This document shows positions 8,703-17,373 of a stretch of 64,000 nt of DNA, in pieces. The stretch spans positions 62,001-126,000 of the forward strand of contig NZ_JAESVB010000005.1 of NCBI RefSeq assembly GCF_020618775.1, given 5' to 3'. Below the pieces are notes generated by a model. That model was given only the letters and a program-made list of their open reading frames with translations, was not told the origin of the DNA and made no database searches. Made by a program: the position numbers and the translations under genes. This DNA comes from Acidisoma silvae (GTDB lineage Bacteria > Pseudomonadota > Alphaproteobacteria > Acetobacterales > Acetobacteraceae). Every line of letters begins with the position of its first letter. Within the stretch, counting starts at the first letter, position 1.

Positions 8703-10083
8703 TCTTCCGCGCACCAGCAGCTTTCGGCTGGCCCTGGTCTTTCTGGCGCTGTTCGGCATCGCGGCCAGTATTCTGTTCGGATTTCTGTATATCCGCACGC
8801 AGGATTATCTGATTCAAAGCGTGGACAGCTGGCTGGCGCGGGAAGCGCCAGGCAATTACGCATCCCCCGTGCCGGCCATCATCGCCCGGTTCAATGCCCA
8901 TGCGCAGGGCGACACGGATATGGACCGGGCCTTCACGCTGTATAGCGCGGACGGCACCTATCTGGCGGGCGAGGCCCTGCCCTTGCCCAACCCCGTGCCG
9001 CGCTTCGATCAGCCTTTCAACTTCCGTGTTCCGGGTGGCCAGCACACCCGCATGCGGTTTCGCGGCCTCGCGCATCGCCTGGAGAGCGGCGACATCATCC
9101 TCGTCGCCCAGAACATGTATGACACGCGGGAATTCGACGAGGATTTTGTCGGCACCGCCTTGTGGGGCAGTGTCATTGCCGCGGCACTGGGCCTGCTGGG
9201 TGCCGTCATCATGGGCGCCGGCACCGTGCGCCGTTTCGATGATGTGGCCTTGGCCATTCAGCGCATCGTCGGTGGCGATTTGTCAAAGCGCCTGCCGACG
9301 CAAGGCACGTCGGGCGACCTCGACCGTCTGGGCCATGTCGTCAACGGCATGCTCGATGACATCGAGCGGCTGATGTATGACGTCAAAGGCGTCTGCGACG
9401 GCATCGCGCATGACCTGCGCACGCCCTTGACGCGCATCCTGGCGGGGCTGGAGCGCGCGCAGCGTCGCGCCCGCACGACGGATGACTATGCCGCCGCGAT
9501 CGAGGACGCCATCGTCGAAACGCAAGGCGTGCTGCGCACCTTTTCCGCTTTGCTGCGCATCGCTGAGATCGAGGACGGACCGCGCCGCGCGGGGTTCGAG
9601 ACCGTCGACGTCGAAACCATCGCCCGCGACGTGGTCGAATTCTATGAACCGCTGGCCGAGCAGAAAGATCTGAGGATGAGCTTCAGCTGCGAAGGCAGCG
9701 CCCCCTACCGAATGAAGGGCGACCCCAGCCTGCTGTTCGAAGCCATCAGCAATCTTGTTGACAACGCCATAAAATTCACGCCCGAGGCCGGCTTCATTGC
9801 CATCACCGTCATGGACCGCGCGGAGGGTCTTACCATCCGCGTGGCCGATAGCGGCTGCGGCATCGCGGTCGCAGACCGGGAAGCCGTGCAGCGCCGCTTT
9901 CATCGCACGGAGAAAAGCCGCCACATGCCGGGTAACGGCCTCGGCCTCAGCCTGGTCGCGGCCGTCGCCCGCCTGCATGACATGACGGTGCAGATCGAAA
10001 GCCTGTCGGCCGCCGATGACGCGTCCGGCACCATCGTCACGCTGCTGCTGCCGGGCCATGGCAGAGCGCAGGCACATACCTAA
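8689..10083 (+). CDS. Membrane sensor histidine kinase
   Basis: Inner-membrane sensor kinase of 464 residues and cognate partner of the regulator it overlaps. Helix 1 spans about residues 13-34, a periplasmic sensor region about 35-155, helix 2 about 157-178, then a HAMP linker. The HisKA motif has phospho-histidine H241 (GIAHDLRTPLTRI). The catalytic domain has the N box (NLVDNAIKF, about 355-363), the G1 box (VADSGCGIA) and the G2 box (GNGLGLSLV). All catalytic motifs are intact. The signal is unknown. This is the only kinase near two response regulators. Confidence 0.93.
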   Translation: MRLVDLPRTSSFRLALVFLALFGIAASILFGFLYIRTQDYLIQSVDSWLAREAPGNYASPVPAIIARFNAHAQGDTDMDRAFTLYSADGTYLAGEALPLPNPVPRFDQPFNFRVPGGQHTRMRFRGLAHRLESGDIILVAQNMYDTREFDEDFVGTALWGSVIAAALGLLGAVIMGAGTVRRFDDVALAIQRIVGGDLSKRLPTQGTSGDLDRLGHVVNGMLDDIERLMYDVKGVCDGIAHDLRTPLTRILAGLERAQRRARTTDDYAAAIEDAIVETQGVLRTFSALLRIAEIEDGPRRAGFETVDVETIARDVVEFYEPLAEQKDLRMSFSCEGSAPYRMKGDPSLLFEAISNLVDNAIKFTPEAGFIAITVMDRAEGLTIRVADSGCGIAVADREAVQRRFHRTEKSRHMPGNGLGLSLVAAVARLHDMTVQIESLSAADDASGTIVTLLLPGHGRAQAHT

Positions 10084-10172
10084 CGTGGCGTTCATGTTGA
10101 GGCGACCGGGGTTTTAGGCATCGCGACCTAGCTAGCGCGTCTTGCCGTGACCGAACCATCGACAGTAGCCGC

Positions 10173-10937
10173 ATGCGACAGACCTATTCCCGGAAATCAC
10201 AATTTCAGACCGAGCGGCGCCGGCTGCCACGTGTTGTCTTGCCGCTGGCCATTATCGCGGTCGCGGCCGGTCTGGCCGCTTTCAGCATGGCGAATTCGAC
10301 CCCGGCGGTGACCGACGCGCCGCAGATCGCCCGCGCCTTCGCGACCCGCCATCACGAGGCTTTTCCGGCACCCCGCCCGCCGGCCCAATTCGTGGATGCG
10401 CTGGTCGCGACCGAAGATCAGCGCTTTTTCTGGATCACGGATATGGGCGTCGATCCCATCGCGCTGACGCGCCTGGTGCTTGGTGTCACCGGTTTCGGGC
10501 CGCCGGGCGGCGGTGGCGCGTCGATCGACCAGCAATTGGCCAAGATGCTGTATACGCCGAACCAGAGCGGCAGTTTCCTGGTCGACGTGGAACAGGTCAT
10601 TCTGGCCTTTAAGCTGCACCTGTCCTATTCGCATGCCGCCATTCTCGGCATGTATGCAGAAATGGCCTATTTCGGAAACGGCTATTACGGGCTGGAAGCC
10701 GCCGGCCAAGGCTATTTCGGTGCGACGGCTGATGCCTTGACAGCACATCAGGCAGCCATGCTGGCCGGGCTGGTCAATGCCCCCTCCGCCGACAATCCGC
10801 GCACGCATCTGGCGCGCGCCACCGCTCGCTGCCGGCATGTCTTCGGGCGGCTGGTGGCGCTTCATTATCTGACCGAGAATCAGGCCAAGGCGCAGCGCGC
10901 CACCCCGCTCGGACTGATCACAAGCCCGTCACCCTGA
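10173..10937 (+). CDS. Monofunctional peptidoglycan glycosyltransferase (GT51)
   Basis: Single-domain penicillin-binding-protein-type transglycosylase of 254 residues that would polymerise lipid II at the inner membrane. One N-terminal anchor helix (about 21-41) precedes the GT51 domain. The catalytic-glutamate motif is EDQRFF (E81), with a following GVD where most homologues have HxGxD. Next come GGASIDQQLAKM (usually GGSTITQQLAKN) and YFGNGYYGLEAAGQGYFG. Variation in the usual HxGxD and GGSTI motifs suggests a divergent MtgA-like subfamily. It follows the two-component genes by 90 bases and may be under their control, hinting at an envelope-stress role. Confidence 0.85.
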   Translation: MRQTYSRKSQFQTERRRLPRVVLPLAIIAVAAGLAAFSMANSTPAVTDAPQIARAFATRHHEAFPAPRPPAQFVDALVATEDQRFFWITDMGVDPIALTRLVLGVTGFGPPGGGGASIDQQLAKMLYTPNQSGSFLVDVEQVILAFKLHLSYSHAAILGMYAEMAYFGNGYYGLEAAGQGYFGATADALTAHQAAMLAGLVNAPSADNPRTHLARATARCRHVFGRLVALHYLTENQAKAQRATPLGLITSPSP

Positions 10938-11044
10938 ACGGCGACGGCGGTATCTGACAGTCTGTTCATGTTTGGGCGAAGCGCATTTTACGGCGCGTTT
11001 CCTAGGGAGAGCCTGCAAAAATCGCGACCGCGCAAGGAAAGCTC

Positions 11045-11838
11045 ATGAATTCACTGGTATCGACTTTGGACGAGAGGCCAACCGTCATCGAAGCCGCCAA
11101 GGTTCCGCTCACCAATCTCAGCTTCTGGGTCGTAAAGATCCTGACGACGGCCATGGGCGAAGCGGCATCGGATTATCTCGTCAAGGCGCTCGATCCCGTC
11201 GTCGCCGTCGCGCTCGGCGCGGCCGGCTTCGTCATCGCCCTGGTCATCCAGTTTCGCACCCCGCGCTATAATGCCTGGAGCTATTGGTTTCTGGTTTCGA
11301 TGATCGCCATTTTCGGCACCATGTTCGCCGATGGGCTGGACCTGCTCGGTGTCGGCCACACCACTGCCACCCTTGTCTTCGCCGCGCTGCTCGGGATCGT
11401 CTTCTTCGCCTGGTATCGGGTGGAAGGCACGCTATCCGTCCACAGCATCTACACGCCCCGGCGAGAAGTCTTTTATACTGGCTGACGGTCATGACCAGCT
11501 TCACGCTGGGCACGGCGGCGGGTGACTGGACGGCGGGCACGCTGCATCTGGGCAATCTTCTGTCGGGCTTCATCTTCCTCGCGCTCTTCCTGCTGCCGGG
11601 TCTGGGCTTCTGGAAATTCGGCCTGAACCCGATCATCGCTTTCTGGTTCTCCTATGTCATGACCCGTCCGCTCGGCGCCTCCTTCGCGGATTGGATCGGC
11701 AAGCCTGCCAGCCATAACGGGCTCGGCTTCGGCACCGGCCATCTCACCGTGCTTTTGACGGCCGTCATTCTTGTCCTTGTCGGCTATCTCTTTTTCAGCC
11801 GTTCGGATGTCGAGCGGCCGGCCCTGGCGGCCGAGTAA
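11045..11838 (+). pseudogene. COG4705-type membrane protein gene split by a frameshift
   Basis: Two adjoining frames together read as one uncharacterised multi-pass membrane protein of the COG4705 type. The first frame (11045-11485, 146 aa) contains the family segment FWVVKILTTAMGEAASDYL and four to five helices, and ends at a TGA after RREVFYTG. The second frame continues as YWLTVMTSFTLGTAAGDW from about 11477 to the TAA at 11838, with the family signature TRPLGASFADW. Homology crosses the frame change without loss, so a one-base deletion or two-base insertion near 11476-11480 is likely. An ATG at 11491 could restart translation of the second half. Sequencing error, a true split gene or ribosomal frameshifting cannot be separated here. 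An AGGAAAG ribosome site precedes the ATG at 11045. Confidence 0.65.
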
Positions 11839-11854
11839 GCAAAGGACATCGCGG

Positions 11855-12616
11855 ATGACCCATCTCGCCTGGACCCATATCGGCCCGTCGATCCTCGCTG
11901 CCTTTCTGGCATCGACGGTCGAATTCGTGGAGGCGCTGACGGTCATCCTGGCGGTCGGCAGCGTGCGGGGCTGGCGCGACGCCCTGGCCGGCACGGCCGC
12001 CGCCCTGCTCGTGCTGCTGCTTCTGGTCTGCGTCCTCGGCTCGGCCCTGACCCGTGTTCCGCTGAACGTCATCCAGGTGGCGGTGGGCGCGCTGCTGCTG
12101 CTGTTCGGCCTGCGTTGGCTGCGCAAGGCGGTGCTGAGGGCGGCCGGCGTCATTCCGCTGCATGACGAGTCCGCCGCTTTCGCCAAGCAGACCGACGCCA
12201 TGCGGCGTCACGGCCTGGCCTCGGGCTGGGACAAGATCGCCTTCGCCGCCGCTTTCCAGATCACGATGCTGGAGGGTACGGAAGTCGTCTTCATCGTCAT
12301 CGCGGTCGGCGCGGGTGGCACCGGCCTGCTGCTGCCGGCAAGTATCGGCGCCTTGGCGGCGTTGATCCTCGTCGCCGTAGCCGGCATCATCCTGCATCGC
12401 CCGCTGGCAACCGTGCCGGAAAATGCCCTGAAATTCATGGTCGGCGTCTTGCTGTCGGCCTTCGGCAGTTTCTGGTTCGGCGAAGGCATCGGTGCCGCCT
12501 GGCCCGGTCAGGATTGGTCGATCCTGCTGCTGATCGCAGGCTTTCTGGCGACCGCCCTGCTCGCAGTGCCACTGTGCCGGATGCGCGCCGCCACTGCTGC
12601 CCGCCTGGCCCGATAG
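11855..12616 (+). CDS. COG4280-type multi-pass membrane protein with internal duplication
   Basis: Uncharacterised inner-membrane protein of 253 residues with about six to seven helices. It is an inverted-repeat-like duplication: EFVEALTVILAVG (acidic residues E23, E26) matches LEGTEVVFIVIAVG (E140, E143), and VGALLLLFGLRWLRKA matches VGVLLSAFGSFWFGEG. Paired membrane-embedded acidic motifs of this kind occur in cation transporters such as UPF0016/TMEM165 and TerC, so ion transport is a reasonable guess but is inference. The start chosen is the ATG at 11855; the frame is open upstream to 11771 but that would overlap the previous gene. It is 16 bases after the COG4705 gene and 9 bases before the next small gene, so operonic. 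Confidence 0.8.
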   Translation: MTHLAWTHIGPSILAAFLASTVEFVEALTVILAVGSVRGWRDALAGTAAALLVLLLLVCVLGSALTRVPLNVIQVAVGALLLLFGLRWLRKAVLRAAGVIPLHDESAAFAKQTDAMRRHGLASGWDKIAFAAAFQITMLEGTEVVFIVIAVGAGGTGLLLPASIGALAALILVAVAGIILHRPLATVPENALKFMVGVLLSAFGSFWFGEGIGAAWPGQDWSILLLIAGFLATALLAVPLCRMRAATAARLAR

Positions 12617-12625
12617 GAACACGCC

Positions 12626-12838
12626 ATGTCCTGGATCAAAACCGTTCTGCGCGAAGTCTGGGGCCTGTTCGTCGATGACGGCCGCTTCGCGCTGGCCATC
12701 ATCGTCTGGCTGTTGATCGCCTGGCTCGTCCCGCGCCATCTTGGCATAGCGCCGGTCTGGACCGGCCTGCTGCTGTTCCTGGGGCTGGCCGCCATTCTGC
12801 TGGAAAGCGCCTGCCGCCGCGCGACGCGCGCGCCATAA
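12626..12838 (+). CDS. Small conserved-looking membrane protein, 70 aa
   Basis: Short protein with two hydrophobic segments (about residues 20-37 and 43-58) and a basic C-terminus (CRRATRAP). The spacing to the COG4280 gene upstream is nine bases and codon use matches the neighbours, so it is probably translated. The conserved pairing suggests it assists the upstream membrane protein, but no function is recognised. Confidence 0.65.
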   Translation: MSWIKTVLREVWGLFVDDGRFALAIIVWLLIAWLVPRHLGIAPVWTGLLLFLGLAAILLESACRRATRAP

Positions 12839-12874
12839 GTCTCTTCAAAAACCAACAAAACAGAACAAGCGTTT

Positions 12875-13717
12875 ATGGATCCCATCCATGCGATCGTTAT
12901 CGCAATCGTTCAGGGCGCGACCGAGCTTTTTCCGGTCAGCAGCCTCGGCCATGCCGTGGTGCTTCCCGCCCTGCTCGGCTGGAACCTGGATCAAAGCGGC
13001 CAGTCCTTCCTGCCCTTTCTCGTCATGCTGCATGTCGGCACGGCCATCGCGCTGCTGGGATTCTTCTGGAAGGACTGGTGGGCCATTCTGACCGGCCTGG
13101 TTGGAACAGGCCCCGCCACGCAGGTGACGGAAGCGCGCCGTGTTTTTGGGCTGATCGTCGTCGCCACCATTCCCGCCGTCATCATCGGCGGCGCGCTGGA
13201 ACATGTCCTGCGCCATGTCTTCGCCACCGCGCTGATCGCCGCGCTGTTTCTCATCGTCAATGGCGGTCTTCTGCTGCTGGGCGAGCGCGCGAAGACCGCC
13301 ACAAACGCCAACCGCAGCTTCGCCAGTCTGACCGTCCGTGACGCGCTCGTCATCGGCTTCTGGCAATGTCTGGCCCTTATTCCCGGCCTGTCGCGGTCCG
13401 GCGCCACCATTCTGGGCGGGATGCTGCGCGGATTGGACGCCGAGGCCTCGGCGCGGTTTTCCTTTCTCATCGCCCTGCCCATCATCGCCGCCGCCGCCGT
13501 GCTGGAACTGCCCAAGCTGCTGCACGATAAGGCTGCCCATGGCAGCATGGGCCTGGCGCTGATCTGCGCCGTGATTGCGGGCGTCACCGCTCTGGCCAGC
13601 ACGGCCTTCCTGATGCGCTGGTTCCGCAATCACACCCAATGGGCGCTGAAGCCCTTCGCGATCTATTGCATTCTCGCCGGTGCTTTCAGCGCCGTCTTCC
13701 TCATCGTGGTCGGTTAG
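12875..13717 (+). CDS. uppP: Undecaprenyl-diphosphatase UppP/BacA
   Basis: Integral membrane phosphatase of 280 residues that recycles undecaprenyl diphosphate to the monophosphate carrier for cell-wall synthesis. Overproduction of the family confers bacitracin resistance. Both signature motifs are present: the acidic GATELFPVSSLGH near residues 14-26 and PGLSRSGATI near 170-179, in an eight-helix hydrophobic protein of normal length. It is 36 bases downstream of the 70-aa gene. With the GT51 enzyme a little upstream, two cell-wall synthesis proteins lie in this segment. The stop overlaps the converging dehydrogenase gene by four bases. Confidence 0.95.
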   Translation: MDPIHAIVIAIVQGATELFPVSSLGHAVVLPALLGWNLDQSGQSFLPFLVMLHVGTAIALLGFFWKDWWAILTGLVGTGPATQVTEARRVFGLIVVATIPAVIIGGALEHVLRHVFATALIAALFLIVNGGLLLLGERAKTATNANRSFASLTVRDALVIGFWQCLALIPGLSRSGATILGGMLRGLDAEASARFSFLIALPIIAAAAVLELPKLLHDKAAHGSMGLALICAVIAGVTALASTAFLMRWFRNHTQWALKPFAIYCILAGAFSAVFLIVVG

Positions 13718-14514
13718 ACGATGCCGTAACGCGGCGCGGGCTTGGCATTGCCGAATTTCGGCCCCATCGCCTGGCGGTCCGCTTCCCAGCGGGTCCAGGC
13801 CTCGCCCCCATGCAGGCCGGGGATGGTCACCAGTTCGCCGGCATCCAGCCCGGCCAGCGCCGCGTCGACGCAATCTTCCGCCGACATGGTGATGGCCGCA
13901 GTCTTCTGCGGCGCATAGCCGGCGATATCCCAGAACTCTGTCGCCGTGGACCCCGGCAGCACGGTCTGCACGCGCACGCCCTTATCGGCCAGATCCTTCT
14001 GCAGCGAATGGCCGAAGCTCAGGACATAGGATTTGGACGCGCTATAGACGCCGTTCAGCAGCTCGACGGCGATGCCGACGATGGAGCCGATATTGATGAT
14101 CGTGCCGCTGCCGCGCGCCACGAAGGCCGGGGCGGCCGCGTAGCTGAGGCGGGTCAGGGCCGTGATATTGAGGTCGATCATCGCCTCCATCCCATCCACA
14201 TCCGCTTGCAGGATCGACGCGACGGAGCCGATGCCGGCATTGTTCACCAGCACGGTGATGCCCCCGTCCTGGCGCAGCAGGGCTTCCACCGTCGCAAGCC
14301 CGGCCTTGTCGTTCAGATCGGCCGGATGAACCGTGACGCTGCGGCCCGTTTCCGCTCGCAGGCGATCCGCCAGCGCATTCAGGCGCGCCGCATTGCGGGC
14401 CACCAGAACCAGGTCGTAGCCGCGCCGGGCCAGACGGTCGGCATAGACGGCGCCGATGCCCGAAGAAGCGCCGGTCACAAGAGCTTTGCCCTTCGCAATC
14501 GTAGTGTTCATCAC
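13714..14514 (-). CDS. Short-chain dehydrogenase/reductase (classical SDR)
   Basis: NAD(P)-dependent oxidoreductase of 266 residues. Cofactor motif TGASSGIG is near residues 14-21, NNAG near 91-94, the catalytic serine lies in INIGSIVG, and the catalytic YxxxK is YSASK. An arginine pair after the first strand region (VARNAAR) fits NADP preference. It converges on uppP and is divergent from the GlxA-type regulator at 14631, which is a plausible controller. Substrate unknown. Confidence 0.9.
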   Translation of the reverse strand: MMNTTIAKGKALVTGASSGIGAVYADRLARRGYDLVLVARNAARLNALADRLRAETGRSVTVHPADLNDKAGLATVEALLRQDGGITVLVNNAGIGSVASILQADVDGMEAMIDLNITALTRLSYAAAPAFVARGSGTIINIGSIVGIAVELLNGVYSASKSYVLSFGHSLQKDLADKGVRVQTVLPGSTATEFWDIAGYAPQKTAAITMSAEDCVDAALAGLDAGELVTIPGLHGGEAWTRWEADRQAMGPKFGNAKPAPRYGIV

Positions 14515-14630
14515 GCTAGTCCTTCCTTGGCGCTCAGGATTGAGCCTTGGGAGGAGTCATAGGCTTGCGATACGAAGTCTCAAATGTCATAGATACGTAG
14601 ATTTCAGACATCACAGGACGGGCATCCGCC

Positions 14631-15581
14631 GTGCGCGACATCGCTTTCGTGGTCTATCCTGGCTATTCCGTCATGGCGCTGGCCGTGGCGACCGCTTTCG
14701 AGGTCGCCAATGCCATGGCGGTAGACCCGCCTTACGCCCTGCATTTCATCTCGGAAGGCGGCGGCAGGGTCAGAACCTCGGCCGGCATGGCCATCGACAC
14801 CGAAGCCTGGACCGGCAGGCCCTTCGACACGCTGGTCGCGGGCGGGGCGACGGTGCCTGAACCCACGACGCCGGGGCTGATCGCCTTCATCCGGGACTCG
14901 GCCGCGCGCACACGCCGCATCGCCGCCGTCTGCACGGGCGCTTTTCTGCTCGCCGACGCCGGCCTTTTGAACGGGCGGCACGCCACCACGCACTGGCTCT
15001 ACGCGCGGGAATTGCAGAAGCAATTTCCGGGCGTGATGGTCGATCAGGATCGCATCTTCATCAATGACGGGCCGGTCTGGACATCGGCCGGCATGACGGC
15101 CGGGATCGATCTGGGCCTGGCGCTGATCGAGGCCGATCTGGGGCCGGAGATTGCCAAATCCGTCGCGCGCAAGCTTGTCGTCTATCATCGGCGCGGCGGC
15201 GGCCAGTCACAGTTTTCTGCATTGCTGGAACTGTCGCCCAAATCGGACCGCATCCAGACGGCGCTGACCTATGCACGGGAAAATCTGCACAAGCCATTGA
15301 CCGTCCCCGATCTGGCGGAGGCCGCTCATCTCAGCCCCCGGCAGTTCAGTCGCGCCTTCCTGGCGGAGACCGGTCAATCCCCCGCCAAGGCGATCGAGGG
15401 CCTGCGGGTCGAGATGGCGCGGACGATGATGGAACAAAGCCGCCATTCCATCGATATCGTCGCTCAGCAGACCGGGTTCAGCGACCGCGACCATCTGCGC
15501 CGGGCTTTTCTGCGCGCCTTCGGCCAGCCGCCGCAGGCGCTGCGCCGCAATGCGCGGGTGGAAACCCAAGCCGGGCGGTGA
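14631..15581 (+). CDS. GlxA-type AraC-family regulator with DJ-1/PfpI domain
   Basis: Transcription regulator of 316 residues. The N-terminal class-I glutamine-amidotransferase-like (DJ-1/PfpI) domain has a nucleophile-elbow cysteine in AVCTGAFLLADAG. The C-terminal double helix-turn-helix AraC domain includes LAEAAHLSPRQFSRAF and IAQQ-type second helix sequence VAQQTGFSDRDHLRRAF. The start is the GTG at 14631, chosen because homology begins at RDIAFVVYPG. It is divergently transcribed from the short-chain dehydrogenase across a 116-base gap, the usual position of a local regulator. Ligand unknown. Confidence 0.9.
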   Translation: MRDIAFVVYPGYSVMALAVATAFEVANAMAVDPPYALHFISEGGGRVRTSAGMAIDTEAWTGRPFDTLVAGGATVPEPTTPGLIAFIRDSAARTRRIAAVCTGAFLLADAGLLNGRHATTHWLYARELQKQFPGVMVDQDRIFINDGPVWTSAGMTAGIDLGLALIEADLGPEIAKSVARKLVVYHRRGGGQSQFSALLELSPKSDRIQTALTYARENLHKPLTVPDLAEAAHLSPRQFSRAFLAETGQSPAKAIEGLRVEMARTMMEQSRHSIDIVAQQTGFSDRDHLRRAFLRAFGQPPQALRRNARVETQAGR

Positions 15582-15663
15582 AGGCATGAAACCTGCTTGC
15601 GGTTTCGCCCCGAGGGCCGCGTAGGATGAGCCCTCGAAACCTTTCACGACGGGATTAGCCGCG

Positions 15664-16794
15664 ATGGATTTGACCAGCCTGCCCTTCGACAGCGCCGAGA
15701 TGCTGCAACGCCTGAAGCCGTGGATTCTGTGTGAAAGCCCGACCCATGACCCGGCCGCCGTCGGCCGCATGATGGATCTGGCCGCCTGGGAACTGGTCAG
15801 CAGCGGCGCCCGCGTCGAGCGGATTCCCGGCCGCATGGGCTTCGGCGACTGTATTCGCGCCAGCTTTCCGCACCCCAAAGCCGGCACGCCGGGCATTCTG
15901 ATCATGGCGCATCTGGATACCGTCCATCCGATCGGCACGCTGACCGACCTGCCCTTCCGCGAAGAGGGTGGGACATGCTTCGGCCCGGGCATCTGGGACA
16001 TGAAGGGCGGCACGTTCGCGGCACTGGAAGCCGTGCGCGGCCTTGCCGCCGCCAGCCTGCAAAGCCCCCTGCCCGTCACCTTCCTGCTGACCAGTGACGA
16101 GGAAGTGGGCAGCCCGTCCACCCGCGCCCTGATCGAGGCGGAAGGCAAGCGCCACCGCTATATCCTGGTGCCGGAACCGGCGACGCCGGATCGCGGCGTC
16201 ATTACCGGCCGCTATGCCATTGCGCGTTTCCGCCTGGAAAGCCGGGGCCGGCCCAGCCACGCCGGCGCGGCGCTGGCCGAAGGCCGTTCCGCCATCCGCG
16301 AATTGGCCAAGCAGCTGATCGCCATCGAGGATATGACGACGGCGGACTGCACCTTCAGCGTCGGCGTCATCCAGGGCGGCCAATGGGTCAATTGCGTCGC
16401 CACCACCTGCACCGGCGAAGCCCTGACCATGGCCAAGCGGCAGGCGGACCTGGATGCCGGCGTGGCCAAGATGCTGGCGCTGACGGGCAGCACGCCGGAG
16501 ACGGGCTTCACCGCCACCCGTACCGTCACCCGGCCGGTCTGGGAGCCGAACAACGCCTGCATGGCGCTGTATGAGACGGCAAAGGGCGTTGCAGCGCGCC
16601 TGGGCCTCGCCTTGCCGCATCACAGCGCCGGCGGCGGGTCGGACGCCAATTTCACCGGCGCGCTGGGCCTGGCCAGCATCGATGGGCTGGGTCTGGTCGG
16701 CGGTGGCGGCCATACGCTGACCGAGCATGTGGAAATCGCCAGCCTAGCGGAGCGGGCGCGGCTGATGGCGGGCCTGCTGCTGGAACTGAACTGA
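15664..16794 (+). CDS. M20-family zinc metallopeptidase (CPG2/ArgE/DapE-like)
   Basis: Cytoplasmic amidohydrolase or peptidase of 376 residues. Metal ligands are visible in HLDTVHP, GPGIWDMKGG (bridging aspartate), TSDEEVGS (catalytic and ligand glutamates), and the C-terminal histidine in GGGGHTLTEH. A dimerisation domain including GRPSHAGAAL lies between. The overall pattern is closest to carboxypeptidase G2-like members, which remove C-terminal glutamate or acyl groups, rather than to DapE or ArgE proper. Substrate is inference. It ends just before a strong bidirectional hairpin. Confidence 0.88.
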   Translation: MDLTSLPFDSAEMLQRLKPWILCESPTHDPAAVGRMMDLAAWELVSSGARVERIPGRMGFGDCIRASFPHPKAGTPGILIMAHLDTVHPIGTLTDLPFREEGGTCFGPGIWDMKGGTFAALEAVRGLAAASLQSPLPVTFLLTSDEEVGSPSTRALIEAEGKRHRYILVPEPATPDRGVITGRYAIARFRLESRGRPSHAGAALAEGRSAIRELAKQLIAIEDMTTADCTFSVGVIQGGQWVNCVATTCTGEALTMAKRQADLDAGVAKMLALTGSTPETGFTATRTVTRPVWEPNNACMALYETAKGVAARLGLALPHHSAGGGSDANFTGALGLASIDGLGLVGGGGHTLTEHVEIASLAERARLMAGLLLELN

Positions 16795-16795
16795 T

Positions 16796-16833
16796 GTTTC
16801 GCGCGGCGGGGTGCGATCCCCGCCGCGCGAAAC
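16796..16833. terminator. Perfect 16-bp hairpin between convergent genes
   Basis: The arms GTTTCGCGCGGCGGGG and CCCCGCCGCGCGAAAC are perfectly complementary around the six-base loop TGCGAT. It starts two bases after the stop of the peptidase and ends nine bases before the stop of the convergent lipoprotein gene. A short T run (CTCTTTTAC) follows on the plus strand. It likely acts as a bidirectional terminator. Confidence 0.8.
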
Positions 16834-16842
16834 CGAGCTCTT

Positions 16843-17373
16843 TTACTTCGCTGCTGCGGCCGGCGTGGCTGTGGTTTCCATATCCTCGGCCTCGCTGCTC
16901 TGCGGCGGCACGGCTGGCGAATGGAAGCCGGAGGAATGATCGTAATTGCTGCCATTGACCGGCTGCATGGTGGCTTCCGGCTGGCGCATGCAGCCCCGGA
17001 AAATCGGGTCGCAGACACCATCGCTGCCGATCGTCACGTCATCCGGGCCGGTATAATGGACTTCCGTGACCTTGTTATGGACGACGCGCACATCGGCGAT
17101 ACAGCCGGTGCCGGACCCGCCGAGCGAAACCGCGCCCAAGGTCAGCGGCAGGGTGACGTTGAAGCCGCCGGTCGCCGCCGGATTGTAGAGGTAGGTGTCG
17201 ACATGCGCGACATCGTTGATCTTGGTCGTTTTAGCCGCAGGACCGGCACAGGACAGAAGATCGGCCGAACTCATGCCGATCATACTCGTCTGCGCCAGAT
17301 GGGCGTCGCGGGACGCGCCATAGCCGCATCCTGACAAAGCGAGCGTTGCGAGCAAGATTGCGTTCCGACGCAT
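16843..17373 (-). CDS. Predicted lipoprotein, function unknown
   Basis: Secreted lipoprotein of 176 residues. The signal peptide MRRNAILLATLALSGC carries a clear lipobox (LSGC, Cys16). The mature part starts GYGASRDAHLAQ and has a domain with SADLLSCAGP, a small-molecule-like beta region, and a low-complexity Pro/Ser/Ala tail. Two further cysteine pairs (GCIAD, CDPIFRGC) could form disulfides. An AGGAGG ribosome site six bases before the ATG at 17373 fixes the start, although the frame is open to 17454. No function is recognised. Confidence 0.75.
   Translation of the reverse strand: MRRNAILLATLALSGCGYGASRDAHLAQTSMIGMSSADLLSCAGPAAKTTKINDVAHVDTYLYNPAATGGFNVTLPLTLGAVSLGGSGTGCIADVRVVHNKVTEVHYTGPDDVTIGSDGVCDPIFRGCMRQPEATMQPVNGSNYDHSSGFHSPAVPPQSSEAEDMETTATPAAAAK

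Noticed and set aside
11470-11491. Programmed ribosomal frameshift as the explanation for the split COG4705 gene
   Set aside because: The junction does not fit a classical X-XXY-YYZ slippery heptamer and no clear downstream stem-loop was seen, so mutation or sequencing error is simpler. The idea is not excluded.
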